This document shows positions 1 through 7,079 of a DNA stretch of 38,713 nucleotides, piece after piece. A model generated the notes under the pieces. The model saw only the letters and a list, made by a program, of their open reading frames with translations. It was not told where the DNA came from and did not search any database. Position 1 is the first letter of the stretch; every line of letters starts with the position of its first letter. Origin of the DNA: Candidatus Pacebacteria bacterium CG10_big_fil_rev_8_21_14_0_10_44_54 (lineage in GTDB: Bacteria > Patescibacteriota > Microgenomatia > UBA1400 > PJMF01); the NCBI GenBank assembly GCA_002772695.1, contig PFDI01000002.1, forward strand, positions 30,316-69,028. The letters are read 5' to 3'. The position numbers were made by a program, and so were the translations under genes.

Positions 1-2
1 GC

Positions 3-653
3 TATACTTGGGAAGTTATTTTAAGTGACGACGGCTCAACAGATGGAACGCTCGATGAGTTGTATCGTTTTGCCGCTGCGCAGCAGAATGTAATTGTAGT
101 CGCCAACAAACATGCTGGTAAGGCAGCAACAGTTGCAGCAGGAATGTTGGCAGCAACAGGAGTTTGGCGCTTGTTTACTGATTTTGATCAATCAACACCG
201 CTGAGTGAGGTAGAAAAGTTATTATTAGTTGCGAAAAATAAGCACGATCTGATAATCGGATCTCGTGAGATTCAGGGTGCCAAGCGAGATGATGAGCCAT
301 TCTATCGACATCTCATGGGTAGAGTATTTAATCTGGTGGTGCAGATTATGGCTGTGCCTGGAGTTTATGATACACAGTGCGGCTTCAAGCTTTTTTCAGA
401 GCGAGCCACAATTGAGTTGTTTTCTCGATTATGGGTGTATGGCAATCTCACTGAGCGTGCTGATGCTTATACTGGTGCGTTTGATGTTGAGCTGCTTTAT
501 ATTGCACGTAAACAAGGGTATAAAATTGCAGAAGTGCCAATTTATTGGGAGCATCGAGAGACAGACAGGGTGAGCCCAATCAAAGATTCGCTACGCATGT
601 TTTTTGACATTTTGCGCATCAGGTTAGCTGCTCTGCGCGGCAAGTACGCATAG
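3..653 (+). CDS. GT2 family glycosyltransferase, polyprenyl/dolichyl-phosphate-sugar synthase-like (5' truncated by window edge)
   Basis: Open frame from base 3 (YTWEVILSDDGSTDGTLDELYRF...) continuous with the listed ORF; GT2 motif SDDGSTDGT, TDFDQSTP, and the QCGFKLF segment typical of DPM/DPG synthase-like GT2. Confidence 0.85.
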   Translation, partial: YTWEVILSDDGSTDGTLDELYRFAAAQQNVIVVANKHAGKAATVAAGMLAATGVWRLFTDFDQSTPLSEVEKLLLVAKNKHDLIIGSREIQGAKRDDEPFYRHLMGRVFNLVVQIMAVPGVYDTQCGFKLFSERATIELFSRLWVYGNLTERADAYTGAFDVELLYIARKQGYKIAEVPIYWEHRETDRVSPIKDSLRMFFDILRIRLAALRGKYA

Positions 654-654
654 C

Positions 655-1917
655 ATGAAGTACGCAGTCGCATTCTGGCTGAGTTTGCTTGGTTACACAA
701 TTTGGAGCTATGGCTTGGCAGATCCCAACCTAGTCTTTACCGCTTGGCAACCATACTGGCAGTTTCAAAACTGGGTTTGGTTGTTGGCTAGAACTTGGCC
801 AGCTATCTACGCCGCTGTCTTTATCATTCTTATAATTACACTTTTTTGGCTTTCGCTACAATTACAAAGTTGGTTGAACGATTTCAAAAAAATTTCTACC
901 AGCAAAGCTATTTTTTGTTTTTTTCTCTTAGTTTCACCACTGCTACTTTCATACAACGCACTATCTCATGATGTTTTCAACTATCTTTTTAATGCCAAGA
1001 TGGTTGTGGTATATCAGGCAAATCCTCATGTCCAGACAGCACTCAATTTTGACAACGATGACTGGACAAGATTTATGCACAACACGCACACTGTTGCGCC
1101 ATATGGCTATGGATGGACTGGGTTGTCACTGATTCCATATGTATTGGGATTTGGAAAATTCACCTGGTCGTGGTTAGTTTTTCGGTTATTTTCAGTTCTG
1201 AGTTTAGTTTTGGTATTTTTAAGCTTGAGACAGCTTGCACAGCAAATGGCCAAACATTTCTCGTTTGCCAATGCAGCTGTTTTTTTTCTCAACCCACTCG
1301 TACTTATCGAGGTAATCAGCAATGCCCACAATGATTTATGGATGTTGGCACCAGCCATATTTAGCGTAAGCGTGCTTGTAGCACGCAAACATGCATCGCT
1401 TGTTGCTAGAGTAGTTATTTCTTTGGGACTGCTTGGAGTTTCAATTTCTATCAAGTACGCGACAATTGTTCTTATACCCATTTGGTTTATTGTCTTATTT
1501 TTAGAACGCGTACACTCACGACTGCCCATTCCACAACGTTTTTTGAATATGCTTACTCAGGGCATTTGGGAACATGTATTTCGTCTTGTACCGAATGTCG
1601 CGGCTGTTTTGCTGTTATTGCCGCTCTTGACCTTGCAGTCTCAGCAGTATCTGCCATGGTACCTTACCTGGTCTTTGGTTTGGTTGCCGCTTATTAAAGC
1701 ACCGAGCTGGCGAAGGTTTTGGTTAGTGCTTTCTTTGGCTGCAATGTTGCGGTATGTACCTTGGTTGTATGCTGGTGGATATGAGGGTGACACTGTGTAT
1801 TGGCAAAAAATTATTTCTCTGGGCGTGCCTGCAGCATATCTTGTTTGGAACTTACTACAAAGTAAGTCAAAGATGAGAAAAGAAAATATTTTGCTAGGAA
1901 GAACAATCAATGAGTAG
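655..1917 (+). CDS. Multi-pass membrane glycosyltransferase, GT87/MptA-B-like (GT-C fold)
   Basis: Many hydrophobic segments; early acidic loop motif HDVFNYLFNAKMV...NPH; starts 1 nt after the preceding stop. Confidence 0.65.
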   Translation: MKYAVAFWLSLLGYTIWSYGLADPNLVFTAWQPYWQFQNWVWLLARTWPAIYAAVFIILIITLFWLSLQLQSWLNDFKKISTSKAIFCFFLLVSPLLLSYNALSHDVFNYLFNAKMVVVYQANPHVQTALNFDNDDWTRFMHNTHTVAPYGYGWTGLSLIPYVLGFGKFTWSWLVFRLFSVLSLVLVFLSLRQLAQQMAKHFSFANAAVFFLNPLVLIEVISNAHNDLWMLAPAIFSVSVLVARKHASLVARVVISLGLLGVSISIKYATIVLIPIWFIVLFLERVHSRLPIPQRFLNMLTQGIWEHVFRLVPNVAAVLLLLPLLTLQSQQYLPWYLTWSLVWLPLIKAPSWRRFWLVLSLAAMLRYVPWLYAGGYEGDTVYWQKIISLGVPAAYLVWNLLQSKSKMRKENILLGRTINE

Positions 1918-3499
1918 CACCGCAAATAATAATAGACTCTATTTGTTTGGGCTTGTTGCAATTGTGACGCTCTACCTAACTTCGCACCTCTGGAACTTGC
2001 TCGGGCTACCAGTATTTGCTGACGAAGCTATTTATATTCGTTGGTCTCAATTAATCATTGATGATTGGCGTCGCTATCTATTTTTCCCGCTTAATGATGG
2101 TAAAACTCCTTTTTTTATGTGGTTATTAGTGCCATTTCAGTTTGTATTTTCTGATCAATTATATGCTGCTCGATTTGTTTCCGTACTTATCGGATTGGGC
2201 CAGATTGGTGCAATAGTCTGGGTTGTTCGCCTGTTTGGCGGTTCAAGAACCGCACGCATACTTGCTGCAATATTTGTAGCCATTTTGCCATTTTGGTTTT
2301 TTCATCATCGCATGGCATTGATCGATGCCACCCTAACCTTGTTTCTCACCGTAAGTTTAGCCAGTCTTTTAGAAGTAGTGACACGTTCTTTTACCTTCAA
2401 TTTTAGTTCCACCTGGCAGTTAAAAAAAATAATTCGTACAGCGCTTTATGAACCATGGCTATTTGTAGCAGGAGGATTTTTTGGCTTAGCACTGTGGACG
2501 AAGGTGCCCGCTGTATTATTTGCACCTACGCTACTCGTATTTGCATTTTTACCTGTTAGAAAAACAGTTCTAGAACGCAGCTTGTTATTAGCACAAGCAA
2601 GCATGGCGGTGGTAATTGGAGTTGTCTTGTTTTTGCTGCTCAAGTCACAACCAGTTTTTTCTCAATTATTTTCACGAGGTAATGACTTTTTATTTCCCTG
2701 GAGAGAGGTGATGCTTGGTGGTATGTGGCGACAGACTATGATTAATATCCCTACCTATACTGTGTATTTTCTGCAGTATCTGACACCTGCAGCTATAGCA
2801 TTAATTGGTGTAGGATTGTTTTTTGGCAAGGTAAAAAAGAAAATTTTTCTCTTAGTTTTATCAGCGCTTGCATTTATTTTACCAATCGCGCTGTTTGGCA
2901 AAGTTGTGTATCCACGATATTTTGTACCAGCTATTTTACCGCTTACAATCGCCGCGAGTTTAGCGCTGGCTGAGTTGTTGCAATTTTCTAGAAACACACA
3001 AGTTTTGCTACAGAAACGAGTTTTTGCGGCGGTAGCGAGTGTATTGCTATTAGCAAATACCATTACCAGTTCTTTGTTATTTATTTTTCCAGTTGTTTTA
3101 ACACCAGATACCACTCCGTTTGTACCAGCAGATGTAACGCAGTACCTGACAGAATGGTCATCCGGCCATGGCTTGAAAGAAACAATTTCGCTTATGAGAG
3201 ACAAAACTAAGGAGGGCAACACACTTGCAGTAGCTACAGAGGGATTTTTTGGTACGCTGCCCGACGGCCTTCTCTTGTACTTGCACAACAGAGATGTTTC
3301 ACAACTTATGGTTCAGGGTATAGGACAGCCAGTGTTTGGTATTCCAGAGGAATTTATAACACAAGCTGCCCAGTATGATACTACTTGGTTGGTGGTCAAC
3401 TCGCATCGAATGAAGATGGAGACTACAAACTTCAAATTGGTTGCTGAGTTTTGTCGTCCGTATAATGCTCCCTGCTTGCAGGTTTGGGAGTTACTATAG
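1910..3499 (+). CDS. Membrane glycosyltransferase, GT39/ArnT-like
   Basis: GLPVFADEAIYIRWSQLI first-loop acidic motif, multiple TM helices; overlaps the preceding gene by 8 nt. Confidence 0.75.
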   Translation: MSSTANNNRLYLFGLVAIVTLYLTSHLWNLLGLPVFADEAIYIRWSQLIIDDWRRYLFFPLNDGKTPFFMWLLVPFQFVFSDQLYAARFVSVLIGLGQIGAIVWVVRLFGGSRTARILAAIFVAILPFWFFHHRMALIDATLTLFLTVSLASLLEVVTRSFTFNFSSTWQLKKIIRTALYEPWLFVAGGFFGLALWTKVPAVLFAPTLLVFAFLPVRKTVLERSLLLAQASMAVVIGVVLFLLLKSQPVFSQLFSRGNDFLFPWREVMLGGMWRQTMINIPTYTVYFLQYLTPAAIALIGVGLFFGKVKKKIFLLVLSALAFILPIALFGKVVYPRYFVPAILPLTIAASLALAELLQFSRNTQVLLQKRVFAAVASVLLLANTITSSLLFIFPVVLTPDTTPFVPADVTQYLTEWSSGHGLKETISLMRDKTKEGNTLAVATEGFFGTLPDGLLLYLHNRDVSQLMVQGIGQPVFGIPEEFITQAAQYDTTWLVVNSHRMKMETTNFKLVAEFCRPYNAPCLQVWELL

Positions 3500-4168
3500 T
3501 TCTTTGGCGATGTAGCCAATACCTCTAATAGTTTGGAGTATTGCACCAGAGTTTTTAAGCCGCATTCGTAATCTCCGTATGTATACATCTACAGTTGTGA
3601 ATTCTGGAACATCATCAGAAAATCCCCAAATTCCATCTATGAGCATCGTTCTTGTAATGACTTGGTTTTTTCGGCGGAAAAAATAGGCCAGTATTTCTGC
3701 TTCACGCTTTCTCAGTTGATATTGAGCGGACCCAATATAAAGGTGAGCTGTTTCAAGTTGTAGAGCTACATTTGCCAAGTGGAGTAAGGCTCCGAGCTTA
3801 TGTTTGTCAAAATTAAGTAGTTTATCGCAGTAGAGATCTAGGCATTTTTTGGTCACCGGCTCCTTAAGGAAAAGATCTGCTCCTGACGCTAGATAGCGTT
3901 CTTGTGGTGGATTAGACTCTAGCGAAGCTATAACTAGTATTTTGGTTGGGTATGAAACTTCCCTTACATAAGAAATAAAATCTTGATATTGTGGTACATG
4001 TTTTGTGAGCTCTACAATAAGTAGATCAACTTTGTTTTGTTCTATTAAGTCATTGGCGACGACAAGGCTTTTTGTAGTGTGACAAACTGTTGCAGAGTGC
4101 TCAGGTTTCGCGTGATACTTGTTGCTCACAACATCAGACTGAACCAAGGCTACTATCTGTTTTATCAT
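3494..4168 (-). CDS. OmpR/PhoB-type response regulator with degenerate receiver domain and winged-helix DNA-binding domain
   Basis: C-terminal winged helix (RKREAEILAYFFRRKNQVITRTMLIDGIWG...TVDVYIRRLRMRLKNSG..IQTIRGIGYIAKEL-like). Receiver-like N-terminus. Start moved to MIKQIVAL because the longer ORF runs into the tRNA. Confidence 0.8.
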   Translation of the reverse strand: MIKQIVALVQSDVVSNKYHAKPEHSATVCHTTKSLVVANDLIEQNKVDLLIVELTKHVPQYQDFISYVREVSYPTKILVIASLESNPPQERYLASGADLFLKEPVTKKCLDLYCDKLLNFDKHKLGALLHLANVALQLETAHLYIGSAQYQLRKREAEILAYFFRRKNQVITRTMLIDGIWGFSDDVPEFTTVDVYIRRLRMRLKNSGAILQTIRGIGYIAKEL

Positions 4169-4171
4169 TTT

Positions 4172-4180
4172 TGGTATACT
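4172..4180 (+). promoter_or_regulatory. Extended -10 promoter (TGGTATACT) for tRNA-Gln
   Basis: TGn-TATACT ends 12 nt upstream of the predicted tRNA 5' end; no convincing -35. Confidence 0.5.
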
Positions 4181-4192
4181 ATCTATTCTCGC

Positions 4193-4263
4193 TCCCGAGT
4201 AGTGAAGCGGCATCACAACAGGTTCTGGTCCTGTTATCCTAGGTTCGAATCCTAGCTCGGGAT
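4193..4263 (+). tRNA. tRNA-Gln (anticodon CUG), no encoded CCA
   Basis: 7-bp acceptor TCCCGAG/CTCGGGA, D stem GTG/CAC, anticodon stem ACAGG/CCTGT with loop TTCTGGT, T stem CTAGG/CCTAG with loop TTCGAAT. The U1-A72 pair is typical of bacterial tRNA-Gln. Confidence 0.92.
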
Positions 4264-4322
4264 CACACTTTTTCTCAATGAATCAAGGTAACTCATTTCA
4301 TTATTTGCAGTGATCTCATAAG

Positions 4323-4343
4323 CTTCCTTTATAGCAAAGGAGG
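4323..4343 (+). promoter_or_regulatory. Hairpin that pairs the Shine-Dalgarno of the VanX-like gene
   Basis: CTTCCTTT-ATAGC-AAAGGAGG: 8-bp stem (one G-U), 5-nt loop; 3' arm is the SD, 5 nt before the ATG at 4349. Confidence 0.6.
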
Positions 4344-4348
4344 TCGAT

Positions 4349-5125
4349 ATGATAGAACGATATGAATACCATCCGTATGCAGAGTTGCAAACACTCGATT
4401 CTGGCAAGCAGCCAATTCCAGTATTACAACCCATCGATGGTTGGCAGAATATTCAGATAGATGAGAGTGGCGAGCCGCTGGTTAATCTGCACAAGTACAC
4501 TGGAAAAAGACTGACAGTACTGCCGCAGTATTTTATCAAGGGGTATAGAGAAGCAAGTTTTGAACAAGAGATTCGAGCCGGTGTCTTTGAGCGTTTATTA
4601 CTTGCCGCCGAAGCTTTGCCTGCCGAGTATCGTTTGGTGATTTGGGATGCATGGCGACCAAAGTCTTTACAAAGTGAAATTTATAATCGTTTTTATCAGC
4701 AGCTAATGCAAGCACATGCAGCTTTGAGTCCAGAAGAGCTAGCAGTACTTTGCGGGCAGTTTGTAGCACTGCCTTCGGCTGATCCGACACAACCCGCCCA
4801 CCACCTAACAGGGGGTGCAGTTGATGTGACAATTATGGATGATTTTGGTCAGGAGTTGTGGATGGGAACAGAATTTGATGATTTTTCTCAAGTTGCTCAC
4901 ACTCGCTATTTTGAATCTGAAGAAAATTGCTTGACAGATCGAGATAAAGAAGCGCAAAGAAACAGAAGAATACTGCACGATGCTATGTGCAATGTAGGCA
5001 TGTTCACAGGTCTGGATACTGAGTGGTGGCACTTTCAGTATGGTACACAAGCACATGGCTTGTTGACCAATCAAAAAGCCTGGTATGGAATACCAAGTAG
5101 TAAACAAGATGGGAGGGTGGCATGA
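4349..5125 (+). CDS. VanX/DdpX-like D-alanyl-D-alanine dipeptidase (peptidase M15D)
   Basis: IWDAWRPKS (VanX Arg motif), HHLTGGAVDVTIMD (Zn His and Asp 7 residues apart), DTEWWHFQYG (ExxH); strong SD AAAGGAGG. Confidence 0.9.
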   Translation: MIERYEYHPYAELQTLDSGKQPIPVLQPIDGWQNIQIDESGEPLVNLHKYTGKRLTVLPQYFIKGYREASFEQEIRAGVFERLLLAAEALPAEYRLVIWDAWRPKSLQSEIYNRFYQQLMQAHAALSPEELAVLCGQFVALPSADPTQPAHHLTGGAVDVTIMDDFGQELWMGTEFDDFSQVAHTRYFESEENCLTDRDKEAQRNRRILHDAMCNVGMFTGLDTEWWHFQYGTQAHGLLTNQKAWYGIPSSKQDGRVA

Positions 5126-6201
5126 GTAGCAAGAAGACATTACTAATAGTATTTGGCGGTGTTTCATCAGAGCATGATGCATCAAAAAAATCTTTTGAAC
5201 ACGTGCTTTCACGTCTTACGGAGAAAAAAATTACACAAACATTCGCTGCTATAGAAATAGCATATGTTACAAGAGAAGGAAAAGTAGTCAGAACGACGTA
5301 TCAGACAGGGATTGAAGTTACAGAGTGTGTCCGAAGTAAAAAATATATCTCTCTTTCTGACTTAGTAATTGACTTGGTCCAACCAAATATCTTTGTTTTT
5401 TCTTTACTGCATGGGCAACACGGCGAAGACGGTTGTTTGCAAGGTTTAGCAAAATTTCTTGGTATTAGCGGTTCGTTTGGATCTATTTTATCTGCGTCTT
5501 TGGCTATGAGCAAACTTCATAGCAATATATTTGTTGCTGGACTAGGTAGTGAAGCTAAAATCCCAAAAACAACAAGCATTACATCTAACAGTGAAATAGC
5601 AAAAGCAATCGAGACTTGGCAGTTAGGCGAGAGAGTTGTGGTCAAACCGAGCTCGCTTGGAGCGAGCATTTTGACTGAACTTGTTACAATCGGTAAAGAT
5701 AATAAAAAAATATCCGATCTGATCAAAAAAATCTTGAGGTACGATACAGCTGTCTTGATGCAAGAGTTTATCTCAGGAGAAGAGTATTCTTGCGGTTGTC
5801 TAGAAGAAAAGGGAAAAATTTTGGCATTGCCTCTAATAAAAGTGATAACTGACAAGCAGTTTTTTGGCCACGCAGAGAAGCATGTATTGGGGAAAAATGA
5901 AGAACTTGTTATTTCTTCCGATGATGAGAACGAGACTGAGACGAGAATTCGCCAATTGTCTCAACAATTATTTCGTGCGATAGGATTGCGCCACATGGCA
6001 AGATTTGATTTTCGAGTCAATGATTGGGGTGAAATTTTTTTCCTCGAGGTAAATCCATTGCCAGGTATGATGGAAAATAGCATCTTTCCCAAGATGTTGC
6101 GCGCTGCCAACAAGAATGTCGAAGATGTGATTTTACTTTCCTTTGATGCTATTAGTCATGACGAGCAAAAAGTAACTGATTTCAGATATCACATAGATTG
6201 A
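5122..6201 (+). CDS. D-alanine--D-alanine ligase family ATP-grasp protein (D-Ala-D-X ligase candidate)
   Basis: FGGVSSEHDAS, SLLHGQHGEDGCLQGL, VVKPSSLGAS, FFLEVNPLPGMMENSIFP; 4-nt ATGA overlap with the preceding gene. Confidence 0.9.
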   Translation: MSSKKTLLIVFGGVSSEHDASKKSFEHVLSRLTEKKITQTFAAIEIAYVTREGKVVRTTYQTGIEVTECVRSKKYISLSDLVIDLVQPNIFVFSLLHGQHGEDGCLQGLAKFLGISGSFGSILSASLAMSKLHSNIFVAGLGSEAKIPKTTSITSNSEIAKAIETWQLGERVVVKPSSLGASILTELVTIGKDNKKISDLIKKILRYDTAVLMQEFISGEEYSCGCLEEKGKILALPLIKVITDKQFFGHAEKHVLGKNEELVISSDDENETETRIRQLSQQLFRAIGLRHMARFDFRVNDWGEIFFLEVNPLPGMMENSIFPKMLRAANKNVEDVILLSFDAISHDEQKVTDFRYHID

Positions 6202-6205
6202 AGCA

Positions 6206-6919
6206 ATGCATAAACCTAAAAAAAGCAAATTACTTGGTTTAATAGGAGGAGTCAGCTGGACATCAACGCTCGAGTATTACAAACGATTTAATCAGCAGGT
6301 GTATCTTGCAAGAGGTGGCTATGAAAGTGCTCGGTTATTGCTAACAAGTGTCAATTTTGCAGAAATACTTGCGCTACAACAAGCGGGAGATAGTGATTTG
6401 GAAGCCGAATTTCTGATTCGTGAATTGCTGCGATTGGAGCGGGGAGGAGCAGATTGTGCATTGATTTGCTCAAATACTACCAATAAAACAATTGATGCAC
6501 TGAGGAAAGCAGTCAGTGTGCCACTCATTTCTCTTCCAGAATCAGTTGCGGTTGAGGCTAGACGACTAGGAATTCGACGACTCGGGTTGTTGGGCACTTC
6601 TTACACGATGTATGGTAGCTTTTATCGAGAGTGTTTAGAGTCCCATGGTTTAGCTGTATCAGTGCCTGAGAAGCAATTAGGCTCGCAAATACACAATATC
6701 ATCTATGAAGAACTAGTCAAAGGAGCTGTCTTACAGAGATCGGCTGAAGTTGTGGACGCTGCTTGCACAGCTTTTGCTGCTGCTGGTGTGGATACAGTAG
6801 TATTGGGTTGTACAGAGCTACCGCTACTGCGATCAAAGTTGAAAACATCTAGTACTTTACTCGATACCATCGATATTCATATTGCACGGGCTTTAAACTT
6901 TGCTTACGCAACAAACTAG
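6206..6919 (+). CDS. Aspartate/glutamate racemase family protein (PLP-independent amino acid racemase)
   Basis: LGLIGGVSWTSTLEYYKRFN, first Cys motif ICSNTTNKT, LGLLGTSYTM, second Cys motif VLGCTELPLL. Confidence 0.88.
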   Translation: MHKPKKSKLLGLIGGVSWTSTLEYYKRFNQQVYLARGGYESARLLLTSVNFAEILALQQAGDSDLEAEFLIRELLRLERGGADCALICSNTTNKTIDALRKAVSVPLISLPESVAVEARRLGIRRLGLLGTSYTMYGSFYRECLESHGLAVSVPEKQLGSQIHNIIYEELVKGAVLQRSAEVVDAACTAFAAAGVDTVVLGCTELPLLRSKLKTSSTLLDTIDIHIARALNFAYATN

Positions 6920-6929
6920 TAGGTAGAAA

Positions 6930-6981
6930 AAGTCTTCAAGAGGACAGTAGTGTGCTGAAGCTACTGTCCTCCTCAAGACTT
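6930..6981. terminator. Long imperfect hairpin between convergent genes (possible transcription end structure)
   Basis: 21-nt arms AAGTCTTCAAGAGGACAGTAG / CTACTGTCCTCCTCAAGACTT, 19 of 21 complementary, 10-nt loop; T-rich tail only on the minus-strand side. Confidence 0.55.
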
Positions 6982-7079
6982 ATGTAGACAATTATAGACA
7001 TACATATTTGATATGTAAATAGCATTTATCCTGATTTATAGATATATTGCCGCTCTGCCCAAGGATTTTGATAGGAAAA

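Noticed and set aside
2755-3288. 177-aa minus-strand ORF
   Set aside because: Antisense to the GT39-like membrane gene; Lys/Ala/Ser-rich translation typical of the reverse of TM-coding DNA.
4252-4434. 60-aa minus-strand ORF over the tRNA-VanX leader
   Set aside because: Short, antisense to the leader and VanX start, no motif; leader features explain the region better.
4805-5212. 135-aa minus-strand ORF
   Set aside because: Antisense across the VanX/ligase junction; no motif support.
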